Below the pieces are notes generated by a model that did no database searches, had not been told where the DNA came from, and saw nothing but the letters and a program-made list of their open reading frames with translations. From positions 1-64,000 of the IMG/VR virus record IMGVR_UViG_3300012929_000018: DNA of 64,000 bases; one strand, given 5' to 3'. This DNA comes from a virus. The position numbers and the translations under genes were made by a program. Shown here piece by piece: positions 31,005 to 38,575 of the stretch. How positions within the stretch are numbered: the first letter of the stretch is position 1; each line of letters opens with the position of its first letter.

Positions 31005-31843
31005 CCGAGAAGCTATTCCCACATAAGGACTGCCCGACCGCCGGAACTGGATGCCATTCGTGGCTCTATTACATGGCGCACAAGGTGAAAAAGCACGGCG
31101 TCTCAGACGAAGTGGCGATTCCTTATATCACCGAGCGTATGTCGCGCCCGCCTGCGCCGCCGATGGAAGTCGAGCACGCGCTGGATGCGGCCCGCGGTGA
31201 CGCCGGAACCCGAGTTACCCAACGGTGGCCGTCCAAGAGCTTCAAGCTCGTCCAAGAGATTTTCAAGAAACGGATCCCCGACTGGAAGCCCTTGCCGATT
31301 GACTGCGAAGAGGCAATAGACCGTTTGTTTCCCGGCAACCCACTTCTATGCGTCGGGCAAGCCTCATTCAATTTTTGCACCCGGCCCCGCGAAGCCCTGC
31401 GTGGTAAGCTAGGAATGCGCGCGCTCATTGTTCCCTCCCCGATGAGCGAGCGGTTCGGCTACACGCAGGCAGCGCGCCGGGAACTGGAACAGGGCAAGAA
31501 GTTCGTCAGAAAGAGCGAGCACTCGCTTGAAAACACCGGGCCGCGCCACTACCTTATCACCGAGTGGGATTGGGGGACGCCCGACAAACACATGCTCCTA
31601 ATCCGCTACCTCGCACAGTTCTGGCCTCTGGCTTGCGTCGTTCACAGCGGCGGCAAAAGCACGCACGGCTGGTGGGATGTGCGAAACATTGATGAACAGA
31701 AGGTTAAAGATTTTTTCATGTTGGCCGCCGAGTGTGGCGCCGACACACGACTATGGCTGCGAAGCCAGTTCTGCCGGATGCCGGGCGGAACCCGTGACAA
31801 CGGCAAACGGCAGGAGATACTTTACATAAACCCAAAACTATGA
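31001..31843 (+). CDS. primase-like protein (archaeo-eukaryotic type)
   Basis: A 280-residue protein. An N-terminal Cys/His region (HKDCPTAGTGCHSWLYYMAHKV) leads into a domain with VVHSGGKSTHGWWDV and QFCRMPGGTRDNGKR, both characteristic of the AEP primase family. It overlaps the helicase gene by ATGA, and the two likely act together as primase and helicase. Acidic catalytic residues were not individually placed. Confidence 0.65.
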   Translation: MTEKLFPHKDCPTAGTGCHSWLYYMAHKVKKHGVSDEVAIPYITERMSRPPAPPMEVEHALDAARGDAGTRVTQRWPSKSFKLVQEIFKKRIPDWKPLPIDCEEAIDRLFPGNPLLCVGQASFNFCTRPREALRGKLGMRALIVPSPMSERFGYTQAARRELEQGKKFVRKSEHSLENTGPRHYLITEWDWGTPDKHMLLIRYLAQFWPLACVVHSGGKSTHGWWDVRNIDEQKVKDFFMLAAECGADTRLWLRSQFCRMPGGTRDNGKRQEILYINPKL

Positions 31844-33267
31844 GCATTCTAGGAGACGACGATTCTCAAGATCAATTCGCGGCTGAGGGCGGATTTGCCC
31901 CCATGACCGACAACCCAAAAGAGGCCAAAGCATCCAAGTCCGCCCAGAAGGAAGCGATGAAAGCGGAGCAGGACCAGCAAGCGCGCGAGGCTTTGCAAAC
32001 GGCGCTTCGCGACCTACATATGCATTTCGACGGCGAGAAGTATTGGTCGAAGCTGGAAGATGGGCGATGGGTCTCCGACACGGCGGCGAATGCGGCCGCG
32101 AATGTGCGGCAGGACTTCAACCTCTACAAACCGGACTACGTCGAGCAGGTGCTTCACCGGGTCCGTAAGAACAGCCGCATCGACGGCGTCTTCCCCTATA
32201 TCCATAACAAGCAGGAGATTATGCGGGAAGAAGGCGGCACCTTCCTCAACATTTCCCGGCGGCAGGTCATTGCTCCCGCACTCGAGCCCGGCGAGTTCAC
32301 GTGGCTGCAAACCTATTTCGACAACATCTTCGATCCAGCCCAGCCGATCCAACGCGATCTGTTTCTGGCCTGGTTCCAGCGGCTGTATAAGTCGTCCCTC
32401 GAAGGCAACCTGTTGGCTGGCCAAGCCGTGATTATCGCGGGGCCGACCGGCACAGGCAAGACGCTGATGAACTACAAGATCATCGGCGCGGCGCTGGGCG
32501 GCCATACAGATGCGGCCGAGTATCTGCTGGGCAAGACTGCGTTCAATAAGGAAGCGGCCGAGACCGCGGTGTGGTGCGTCGACGACAACCGCGGCGGCGC
32601 CACATGGGAGAAGCACGACGAGTTCGCGAACGCCCTCAAACGTTACGTGGCCAACCCCAAGATTCCCTATCACCCGAAGTTCTGCGATGCCACAACCGTC
32701 ACATGGCGGGGCCGAATCGTCGTCACCTGCAACTTGGACGAGAAGTCGCTTTCTATTCTGCCGGAACTGGACGACTCGATCGTCGACAAACTGCTGTGGT
32801 TCAAGACTTCATCATTCCGACCGGACTTCAAAGACGTGGAAGCCGTAATTGAACGTGAGCTTCCTTTCTTCCTGCGCTGGTTGATCGACTGGGCACCACC
32901 CGCCGACGTGATCAAAGGCGATGAGCGGTTCCGGATCCTGCCCTACCAGCACCCCGACTTGGTTGCCGCGGCCCGAACGGCCAGCGCCGACTATCAACTT
33001 TCTGAGATGCTCCGGATCGCGATCCACAAGTCGATCATCAACGACAAGAAAGAAGTCGAACGTTGGATGACGGCGTCGGAGATTCGCGAGTGCCTCGATA
33101 TTGAGGGGCTGCGTGGGTCGCTCGCCAAATTTGCCAACAATCGGCTGGGTATCGCCCTGTCCAAATTGTCGGAAACCGAAGATACCAAGCACCTTGTCCG
33201 CGGCGTCCGCCGGATCAAAGGGTTCAAGCAGTACCTTCTGACCCTCGACAAGACCGCGTGGCTGTAG
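31840..33267 (+). CDS. SF3-type replicative helicase
   Basis: A 475-residue protein. The ATPase core has GPTGTGKT (Walker A, 201-208), VWCVDD (Walker B, 244-249), and RIVVTCNLDEKSLSILPELDDSI with Asn 299 as sensor, typical of the D5-like/primase-helicase group. The first 55 residues are a charged Ala/Lys/Gln-rich linker. It should unwind DNA at the fork with the neighbouring primase-like protein. It ends at a hairpin-rich region that may be the origin. Confidence 0.85.
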   Translation: MSILGDDDSQDQFAAEGGFAPMTDNPKEAKASKSAQKEAMKAEQDQQAREALQTALRDLHMHFDGEKYWSKLEDGRWVSDTAANAAANVRQDFNLYKPDYVEQVLHRVRKNSRIDGVFPYIHNKQEIMREEGGTFLNISRRQVIAPALEPGEFTWLQTYFDNIFDPAQPIQRDLFLAWFQRLYKSSLEGNLLAGQAVIIAGPTGTGKTLMNYKIIGAALGGHTDAAEYLLGKTAFNKEAAETAVWCVDDNRGGATWEKHDEFANALKRYVANPKIPYHPKFCDATTVTWRGRIVVTCNLDEKSLSILPELDDSIVDKLLWFKTSSFRPDFKDVEAVIERELPFFLRWLIDWAPPADVIKGDERFRILPYQHPDLVAAARTASADYQLSEMLRIAIHKSIINDKKEVERWMTASEIRECLDIEGLRGSLAKFANNRLGIALSKLSETEDTKHLVRGVRRIKGFKQYLLTLDKTAWL

Positions 33268-33560
33268 CCACCACCGAAAAGGGTAGTGGCTACCTTAACC
33301 ACCACCAAGCCCACTTTCGTCGCAAGTGCTTTTAACGAATGGCCTTACGTGTATTTTGGGCACAAAACAGTGGTGGTAGCCAAATTCAAACCCTTCCGGC
33401 CGGAAGCTTGATTTTGAGCATAATATGATTATTTTTTTTTTCCAATGGAAGAAATAAGAAATGCCACTACCCACTACCTAAATCGAGAAGCCCTGCAACC
33501 CTGCTACATTCTACGCAATACCTATGATAAACGTTACCAAATTACAGGGCTGCAGGGCTT
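33268..33560. other. candidate replication origin
   Basis: This gene-free stretch follows the primase and helicase genes. It holds repeats of GTAGTGG on both strands: 33283-33289, CAGTGGTGGTAGCC at 33368-33381, and a perfect tandem pair on the minus strand at 33464-33477. A GTAGCCAC/GTGGCTAC hairpin (33264-33293) overlaps the helicase stop. The stretch 33411-33461 is AT-rich with a run of ten T, suited to strand opening. Two CTGCAACC-type tracts (33489-33505 and 33543-33559) can pair as a long hairpin. From 33561 to 33768 I see nothing further. Confidence 0.45.
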
Positions 33561-33768
33561 TAGGGAAGTAGGTGCCTAAGCAGGCAGTTACTCAGGGTGT
33601 CAAAATGGCACACTTCTTATATTTGCTGTTCGCGAATATCGAATATGAGAGGATTTGTAAAGGTTTCCGACGCTTTTCTTGAAACACTGTGGAGTTGGTG
33701 TCCGAATGCGCCAGTTTCTTCCGAATCGCGCCATTAATCCCGCCATTGTGTCGCGATTGGATGACGAG

Positions 33769-33841
33769 AGCCGGAGACAGGCTTCGAACCCGTGACCGTC
33801 GGTTTACAAAACCGCTGCTCTGCCGACTGAGCTACACCGGC
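33769..33841 (-). tRNA. tRNA-Thr (anticodon UGU)
   Basis: A 73-nt cloverleaf on the minus strand. It has a 7-bp acceptor stem with one U-U mismatch, D arm GCTC/GAGC, loop TTTGTAA with anticodon TGT, and T arm ACGGG/CCTGT with TTCGAAG loop. CCA is not encoded. The anticodon stem has one mismatch at its outer pair. Confidence 0.88.
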
Positions 33842-33852
33842 TCTCGTCGCCC

Positions 33853-33999
33853 TTAGCCGCCCTTCGCGTCTTTGCTCGGGAGGATATATTTGATCACAGC
33901 CGCAATCGCTTGCCCCGCCTTGTGGAGAGGATTTGCTTACGCCGGAACCGCCGCGACCATACTCGCAGCCACTAAACCGATCGTGATAAGTTTCTTCAT
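33853..33999 (-). pseudogene. signal-peptide gene broken by an in-frame TAA
   Basis: On the minus strand a frame begins MKKLITIGLVAASMVAAVPA, a clear signal peptide with a cleavage-type VPA end. Then comes TAA (33939-33937) and the frame continues for 27 more residues (ANPLHKAGQAIAAVIKYILP) to TAA at 33855-33853. A single base change would restore a 48-residue exported peptide. It may be a recent pseudogene, or the stop may be read through. Confidence 0.5.
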
Positions 34000-34081
34000 G
34001 AGCAGCAGCCTACTCCCCGCCCGGCGCCGCGCAACTACTAATTTCTTGAAAAATAGTAATTGGGGCGTATGCTCCCGGCCT

Positions 34082-34237
34082 ATGGCAGCTATTGTAACCC
34101 GCCCTGTGTGGCAACTGCTTCTGGCGATCTACCTGATCCTCGTTTGCGTCAACGCCTTCGTCGGCCTTGGGTCCGCGGCAATTATTGTCCCGATCCTCGC
34201 CGGTCTCGCTGGCCTCCTGATGCTTGTTGGAAAGTAA
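34082..34237 (+). CDS. small membrane protein, 51 aa
   Basis: A hydrophobic protein with two predicted membrane segments (WQLLLAIYLILVCVNAFVG and AAIIVPILAGLAGLLMLVG). I start at the ATG at 34082. The open frame extends upstream to 33872, but that part reads as a complement of the broken signal-peptide gene and is unlikely to be coding. Function unknown. Confidence 0.6.
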   Translation: MAAIVTRPVWQLLLAIYLILVCVNAFVGLGSAAIIVPILAGLAGLLMLVGK

Positions 34238-34240
34238 CCC

Positions 34241-34684
34241 GTGAAGCTCAAACTTATTTCTGAGGCCGGGCTCGGCTTAGCCCTGCTCTGCGCCCTCGTT
34301 GTAGTCCCGATTCTTCAACCGAAGCCCTATCGCCCGACTGGGCCGGACCCTGATGCCGACTCGCCTATTGTCATTTTACAGAGAATTGACGCAGACTCCG
34401 TGCAATGTAAGGCCAAGCCGACCTGTGTTTGGAAACGACACGGCGATGGGCACACTGCAACCTTTCATCTCGAACTTACTACCGTATGCCCGGCCGCTGG
34501 CGCCGACAAAACTTACGTTTCTCGCGAGGCTACCGTTGATGCGGCCAAGGACCAATCCGGTGAGGTTGGCGCGGCCCTTCTCGTGATGATGGCGAATGAA
34601 ATCGTCGCGGCGGCTGGGAAAGACGGATTCGAGATGACTCCTAAAGCCTTGCTGCAGAGTTGCAACATGGAAGAAGTGAAGTAA
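34241..34684 (+). CDS. exported or membrane-anchored protein, 147 aa
   Basis: Starts with GTG at 34241, 3 nt after the upstream stop. The first 28 residues form a signal-anchor (GLGLALLCALVVVPIL) and the rest is a periplasm-type domain with two Cys pairs (VQCKAKPTC; TVCPAAG) that may form disulphides. No family recognised. Confidence 0.65.
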   Translation: MKLKLISEAGLGLALLCALVVVPILQPKPYRPTGPDPDADSPIVILQRIDADSVQCKAKPTCVWKRHGDGHTATFHLELTTVCPAAGADKTYVSREATVDAAKDQSGEVGAALLVMMANEIVAAAGKDGFEMTPKALLQSCNMEEVK

Positions 34685-34692
34685 TATCCCTC

Positions 34693-34839
34693 ATGCCTGC
34701 TGAGAGCCAAGCCCAACGTGGATACCTGAATGCAAGATTCGGTCACGCATGGGTTAAGAAACATCATTTCGATAACAAGGGTGCTCTCCCCGCTCACGTC
34801 AAGCCAAAGCCGCGTAATCAACACGGCATCGGCCATTGA
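34693..34839 (+). CDS. small phage protein, 48 aa
   Basis: A 48-residue basic protein: PAESQAQRGYLNARFGHAW followed by VKKHHFDNKGALP and a His-rich end. The start resembles the small DUF3008-like 'PAKSKAQ' proteins of many phages. It stops 2 nt before the tRNA-Pro gene. Function unknown. Confidence 0.65.
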   Translation: MPAESQAQRGYLNARFGHAWVKKHHFDNKGALPAHVKPKPRNQHGIGH

Positions 34840-34841
34840 CT

Positions 34842-34914
34842 AGGGCAGTAGCTTAGCGGCTAGAGCATCTGGTTTGGGGCCAGGGTGGCGTGAGTTCGAA
34901 TCTCACTTGCCCTA
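34842..34914 (+). tRNA. tRNA-Pro (anticodon UGG)
   Basis: A 73-nt cloverleaf: 7-bp acceptor AGGGCAG/TTGCCCT (one G-U), D arm GCTT/GAGC, anticodon stem TCTGG/CCAGG with loop TTTGGGG (anticodon TGG), and T arm GTGAG/CTCAC with TTCGAAT. CCA is not encoded. Confidence 0.92.
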
Positions 34915-34923
34915 GTCAGCGGC

Positions 34924-35781
34924 CTAATAATCCATCCCGCACACGAACGCGCGAGCAATTATCTTGAGAATCTTGCGCCGGTTCCTGCGGTGCTTCCGGC
35001 TTTCCTCGCCGAGCAGCCTCATCATCGCGGGCATCCTTGTGGCCCTGTGATACTTCATCGCCAATCGGTCGTTTGCGTTTGCCCAGCCTTGTCCCGCCCA
35101 CTTCATTTCGCGGTAGCTGGCGCCGAGGCGCGGGTGCCACAGGTGAAGGATTTGGTTGCGAGTCGATTTGTGCTTGGCGTAAAGGGTGTCCAGAGACCGG
35201 AGCAGAGCCACATCCTCGCCGCCCCAGCCAACGAAGCGTTCGTCGAACCCGCCGAGAATGTTGTAAGCCTCGCGGGGAAACATCATAATCATCGCGCCAT
35301 ACCGGTGCCCGTAACTGGCTTTGGTCGTGCTCTCAACATCGCATGCGTCCGGCGGTGTCGGAAACTTGTATGGGAACTTCGGCGCAGAGCCTAGCACTTT
35401 CAAAGTAGCGGCCTCAGTCAGCCGATACAGCTTTCGGTAAGGAACGAACCACAGTCGGTTGCCTTCTTTCTGCTCCTCGATGATGCGGTCGGCGCACCTA
35501 TCAATCACGTCAGCGTCGATATAAGCGTCAGCGTCCAAGATCACGAGGACTTTACCGTTGGCCCGGCGAGCGGCTCGGTTCATCGCGCGCGTCTTGCAGA
35601 AAGGATTCCCTGCAGCCCTGCCGATGATAATCTCGCAGTCAGGCAGCGCGTTGCGCATATACTTAATCACCCAGCGTAAGATTTTGCGCCGATACTTGTC
35701 ACGCCCATGGAAGGGAATGAGCAAGCTGATCTTCGGCCGCCGGAGCTTGTGCTTATCTAAAATAGTTTTCCACATCTTCAA
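34924..35781 (-). CDS. glycosyltransferase family 2 (GT-A)
   Basis: A 285-residue sugar transferase: ISLLIPFHGRDKYRRK at the start of the Rossmann-like domain, CKTRAMNRAARRANG, then VILDADAYIDAD with the metal-binding DXD, and a GGFDERFVGWGGEDVAL motif near 185 as in the galactosyltransferase/polypeptide GalNAc-transferase-like GT2 group. It overlaps the pyruvyltransferase-like gene by 29 nt. It likely extends or modifies a surface glycan; phage or host target is unknown. Confidence 0.83.
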   Translation of the reverse strand: MKMWKTILDKHKLRRPKISLLIPFHGRDKYRRKILRWVIKYMRNALPDCEIIIGRAAGNPFCKTRAMNRAARRANGKVLVILDADAYIDADVIDRCADRIIEEQKEGNRLWFVPYRKLYRLTEAATLKVLGSAPKFPYKFPTPPDACDVESTTKASYGHRYGAMIMMFPREAYNILGGFDERFVGWGGEDVALLRSLDTLYAKHKSTRNQILHLWHPRLGASYREMKWAGQGWANANDRLAMKYHRATRMPAMMRLLGEESRKHRRNRRKILKIIARAFVCGMDY

Positions 35782-36490
35782 ATACCTCGAACAGTTGGTG
35801 CTGTAGATCGCTGATCTTGTGCGGGTCGGCAGTCATCAAGACACCAGGTTGAAATTTCATCCCTACACTAGCATGATAATCCCTCCACTTAAAGTCTCCA
35901 CCTTCTTGATGGGCGTGGGTGATCATTCGCGGCGCCAACTCGATCCGGCGAGGGATAATGAAAGCGTCGGCAACGATCGCTCCGTGAAGGGAAGAGGTTA
36001 CGATCTTTTTGCACCGGCTGATTTCGCGAAGCACTTCCATCGGGTCTTGGGAAACGTCGATGATCCTCGGGTTGAATTTGGTGAACCGCGGGTCAAGAGC
36101 CAACGTCTTGTCGGTCCAGTGGGGCACGATGCCAAGGTCGTATTCCTTATCGCGGTAGCCTACCAGTTCGTCTGCGAGTAAGCCGGGGTCGGCCATAACC
36201 ACATCCCTCTTCAAACCTTTGGCGGTAAGGGGCCCGCGCACGGCAAGAAAAGTAGCGTGAGGTAGGTCAATCACGGTGCTTTCGTGGAGCTTACCTACCC
36301 CGGCAACTACTCCGGTCCAGTTCTTAGGTAGATGCCCTAGAATGGATCCGATCACAACTAGCTCAGCTTCTTCTGGCTTCGCCCAAACAGACTCGAGATT
36401 TGCGAATCTTCGGAGCAACATGGTCGCCAGCCGGTCGCCGAAGTTTGGTTTGTCTTTCCAAAAATATGCTTTTACGGCGGCGTGGATCAC
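35753..36490 (-). CDS. polysaccharide pyruvyltransferase-like protein
   Basis: About 245 residues from the GTG at 36490. It has the family pattern: NFGDRLATMLLRR near the start, FLAVRGPLTAKGLKR, MADPGLLADEL, and CKKIVTSSLHGAIVADAFIIP with the hallmark SSLHG. Such enzymes attach pyruvate ketals to exopolysaccharides. The frame is open upstream to 36625, but this runs through the divergent promoter. It is coupled to the GT2 gene, and the pair may alter a capsule or lipopolysaccharide. Confidence 0.8.
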   Translation of the reverse strand: MIHAAVKAYFWKDKPNFGDRLATMLLRRFANLESVWAKPEEAELVVIGSILGHLPKNWTGVVAGVGKLHESTVIDLPHATFLAVRGPLTAKGLKRDVVMADPGLLADELVGYRDKEYDLGIVPHWTDKTLALDPRFTKFNPRIIDVSQDPMEVLREISRCKKIVTSSLHGAIVADAFIIPRRIELAPRMITHAHQEGGDFKWRDYHASVGMKFQPGVLMTADPHKISDLQHQLFEVFEDVENYFR

Positions 36491-36541
36491 AACATTTAGT
36501 GTATCACGGCTTCGTCCGCTTGCTGTGAAAAAGAAAAATTC

Positions 36542-36570
36542 TTGAAAAGTTTTTTGCCGGGGAGTAGATT
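36542..36570 (+). promoter_or_regulatory. sigma70-type promoter of the exported-protein gene
   Basis: TTGAAA (36542-36547) and TAGATT (36565-36570) are separated by 17 nt. The leader that follows holds TCAGCC/GGCTGA and GGTCC/GGACC hairpins and a strong GGAGG ribosome site before the ATG at 36638. Confidence 0.72.
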
Positions 36571-36637
36571 TTCTCAGCCCGAAGTGGATTAAAGGCTGAA
36601 CAGGTCCCAGCAGAATTGGACCCAACGGAGGTAATGA

Positions 36638-37174
36638 ATGAAGAAAGTAATAATCGGAACTCTGTGCAGCGTGGCCCTAGCACTAGGCGCCTATGCGCAG
36701 ACGAATGAGGTAAGCATCAAGCAAAGTGAACGCGGCCCAGCGATGGGTCAACATGAGCGGGTGCAAACCAAAACGGAAATGCGCGGGTCTCCCCGGCAAA
36801 TCCATCGCATGCAGCGAGACCAAATCCGAGAAACCGCAGGTGAGAACCGGCGTATCGAGGAGCATGGAAACGCTGTAATTGAGCGCGGCCATCCACGGAC
36901 TGAGGTGCGCTCGGAGCAGCGCGTTGAAACCCGCGGTGATCGGTTCTTCTTCTTCGGTGGGCGAGAGCTTCACCGTCGAGGCGACTTCGACCGTAACGAC
37001 GTGCACTTCCGCATCGGATTCCACCCTCGATTCTGGTGGACCCAGCACTACACCAACATCGTATTGATCAACGGGTGTTGGTATTACGAGGACGGCGGGT
37101 TCTTCTATCCGGCATACGGATACGACCCTGATTGCAGTTACCCTGACCAAGTGATCTTCTCATTTGGCGACTAA
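36638..37174 (+). CDS. exported protein with own promoter and terminator
   Basis: A 178-residue protein with a signal peptide (KKVIIGTLCSVALALGAYAQ), a polar Arg/Glu-rich middle, and a C-terminal aromatic domain (FRIGFHPRFWWTQHYTN, NGCWYYEDGGFFYPAYG) of a type seen in bacterial periplasmic proteins. A promoter, strong ribosome site and terminator make it an independent unit, the layout of a moron gene expressed from a prophage. Function unknown. Confidence 0.78.
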   Translation: MKKVIIGTLCSVALALGAYAQTNEVSIKQSERGPAMGQHERVQTKTEMRGSPRQIHRMQRDQIRETAGENRRIEEHGNAVIERGHPRTEVRSEQRVETRGDRFFFFGGRELHRRGDFDRNDVHFRIGFHPRFWWTQHYTNIVLINGCWYYEDGGFFYPAYGYDPDCSYPDQVIFSFGD

Positions 37175-37192
37175 GGGCGGCGGTTAGATAAG

Positions 37193-37229
37193 ACGCGTAG
37201 TTGGCAGAATCTGTCAGCTACGCGTTTTT
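37193..37229 (+). terminator. strong rho-independent terminator
   Basis: A perfect 15-bp stem (ACGCGTAGTTGGCAG / CTGTCAGCTACGCGT, two G-U pairs) with an AAT loop is followed by TTTTTA. It closes the transcription unit of the exported protein. Confidence 0.92.
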
Positions 37230-37257
37230 ACTTCTAGCATAATTTGGCTAATTTGTG

Positions 37258-37263
37258 TATAAT
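37258..37263 (+). promoter_or_regulatory. -10 box of the initiator-like tRNA gene
   Basis: A perfect TATAAT ends 7 nt before the first base of the tRNA, so transcription should start at or next to the tRNA 5' end. A weak TAGCAT lies 17 nt upstream as -35. Confidence 0.62.
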
Positions 37264-37269
37264 TCGCGC

Positions 37270-37347
37270 ACCGGGATAGAGCAGCCTGGCCAGCTCGTCA
37301 CGCTCATAACGTGAAGGTCGTGGGTTCAAATCCCACTCCCGGAACCA
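37270..37347 (+). tRNA. initiator-like tRNA-Met (CAU)
   Basis: A 78-nt tRNA with encoded CCA. Positions 1 and 72 are both A and cannot pair, the key initiator feature; the D arm GAGC/GCTC with A11-U24, the CTCATAA loop and the TTCAAAT T-loop match bacterial initiator tRNA. It departs in the anticodon stem, which is TCACG/CGTGA instead of the three G-C pairs that promote P-site entry. It has its own promoter. It may be a phage initiator tRNA with changed specificity, or an elongator derived from one. Confidence 0.82.
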
Positions 37348-37352
37348 ATTGT

Positions 37353-37613
37353 ATGCGCTTTATACTACTGTTCTTATTGCTGGTCTCACGCTTGACTTAC
37401 GCCGGTGATACCTACGACTGCATCAACTCGAAGGGTGACTACATCAATTACGGACCGCCCGCACCGCCGCGGAACACCTCAATCGTTGGCGCGATCGATT
37501 CCCGCCGATACGACCGGTGGCTCCCGATGTTGAGCCAAGAAGATGAACGCCGCCTGCTGTTTATACAGGCTGCTCGACTGCGCGAATACGCCATTCTTTA
37601 TGCCAACCCCTGA
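37353..37613 (+). CDS. small exported protein, 86 aa
   Basis: Starts at the ATG 5 nt after the tRNA. Residues 1-18 form a signal peptide (MRFILLFLLLVSRLTYA), followed by a short domain with DTYDCINSKGDYINYGPP. A frame reaching upstream into the tRNA is not used. Function unknown. Confidence 0.65.
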   Translation: MRFILLFLLLVSRLTYAGDTYDCINSKGDYINYGPPAPPRNTSIVGAIDSRRYDRWLPMLSQEDERRLLFIQAARLREYAILYANP

Positions 37614-37842
37614 ACAACGCGATGAAGGCCGCCCCTGTGATTGGGAGCCAGAAGAACACGACCCGATTATGGTGGCCGCAATCAAGCGGCTTACTGATGA
37701 AGTTCAGCGATTGAAGCGTGAGGAACGCGAGAAGGCCATCAATGCCGTCTCGGAACAATGCACCTGCACCGCCCTTTTCACGAACGCCTTATGCCCAATT
37801 CACGGCCCAGCGTTCACTCGCCACCTCGAAAATAGAAAGTAA
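37600..37842 (+). CDS. small Cys-containing protein, 80 aa
   Basis: Overlaps the previous gene by 14 nt. It has an acidic start, a helical KRLTDEVQRLKREEREKA segment and a C-terminal CTCTALFTNALCPIHG that may bind zinc. Function unknown. Confidence 0.6.
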   Translation: MPTPEQRDEGRPCDWEPEEHDPIMVAAIKRLTDEVQRLKREEREKAINAVSEQCTCTALFTNALCPIHGPAFTRHLENRK

Positions 37843-37844
37843 CT

Positions 37845-38105
37845 ATGCCCTCCCTCGTATCCGTATCCGAAGCAACCCGAGCCATTCAAAGCCCGTTGTT
37901 GCGCGCCATTGAAACCGTCGTCTCCGAAGAGATTGAAAAAGTCATCGAAGACGCGAAACGCAAAGTCGAGCAGAGAGTTCGCGGTGAAGTCGGTGCCATA
38001 GCCGCCCGTGTCCTTGAGAAGTTCAGCTTCGAGAGGCTGGGGCAGGAGTTAGTGATTCGTGTTGAATTCCCTGGCGCTAAGAGTAAGCTGCCGGGTGATC
38101 TGTAA
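37845..38105 (+). CDS. helical protein, 86 aa
   Basis: A strongly helical protein: EEIEKVIEDAKRKVEQRVRG predicts a coiled coil, and the end (LGQELVIRVEFPGAKS) a short strand. It begins 2 nt after the upstream stop. Family unknown. Confidence 0.6.
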   Translation: MPSLVSVSEATRAIQSPLLRAIETVVSEEIEKVIEDAKRKVEQRVRGEVGAIAARVLEKFSFERLGQELVIRVEFPGAKSKLPGDL

Positions 38106-38313
38106 ACCCGTAACCCCGATCCTCGAATGCCCGGTTTGTCCGGCGACGTGGGATCTGGGAAAGGTAGGAGTTCGCGGGCTCGATTATCAAGTGCCGATGC
38201 ATGTCCGAGTTCAATTTCGGGCACCGGCGATTCTCTGCGCGGGCTCGCACAAGAAGCTTCCGCTAACCTTTTACGACGCCGCGCCGTTGTCTCATGGCGA
38301 GCCACTGGCCTAA
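38095..38313 (+). CDS. small CPVC-motif protein
   Basis: About 72 residues from the GTG at 38095, which overlaps the previous stop. ILECPVCPATWDLG resembles half a zinc ribbon, with later Cys residues. The frame stays open to 38059 without a better start. Function unknown; start uncertain. Confidence 0.5.
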   Translation: MICKPVTPILECPVCPATWDLGKVGVRGLDYQVPMHVRVQFRAPAILCAGSHKKLPLTFYDAAPLSHGEPLA

Positions 38314-38329
38314 CCGCCGGTGCGTGAAC

Positions 38330-38374
38330 TGAGACAAGTTGGCTCCCTACGTTGGAGAGCGACTTTCTGTCTCA
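38330..38374. other. long hairpin before tRNA-His
   Basis: TGAGACA (38330-38336) pairs with TGTCTCA (38368-38374); inside, AGTTG pairs with CGACT and CTCC with GGAG around a 7-nt loop. No T-run follows. It may be a processing site for the tRNA or a terminator-like barrier after the small genes. Confidence 0.55.
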
Positions 38375-38388
38375 CTGGCGATTAAGGT

Positions 38389-38460
38389 GTGACCGTAGCT
38401 CAATTGGCAGAGCCCTCGGTTGTGGACCTTGAGGTGCGAGTTCGATCCTCGTCGGTCACC
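38389..38460 (+). tRNA. tRNA-His (anticodon GUG)
   Basis: A 72-nt cloverleaf: perfect 7-bp acceptor GTGACCG/CGGTCAC, D arm GCTC/GAGC, loop TTGTGGA with anticodon GTG, T arm GCGAG/CTCGT with TTCGATC, and discriminator C as expected for tRNA-His. The anticodon stem has two pyrimidine mismatches. The extra G at -1 is not encoded (T there). Confidence 0.85.
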
Positions 38461-38472
38461 CCTTAGTCGCTC

Positions 38473-38507
38473 ACCTTCGGGTTTTTATAGGAAAAAATTT
38501 TTTAACC
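38473..38507 (+). terminator. CTTCGGG-T5 / A6T6 terminator-like element
   Basis: ACCTTCGGGTTTTT is followed by a run of A then T (AAAAAATTTTTT-like). Nearly the same arrangement is found at 51363-51394 and 55295-55325, each at the end of a gene group, so this is a repeated end-of-unit element. Confidence 0.55.
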
Positions 38508-38575
38508 TCCCCTCATCACCTACACACCTGCACGTGCGGGGGCCCGCGGGGGTAGGGGTGGGTCTGCTTCTGGGA

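Noticed and set aside
33872-34081. Upstream extension of the small membrane gene
   Set aside because: It reads as the complement of the interrupted signal-peptide frame and lacks its own sensible sequence.
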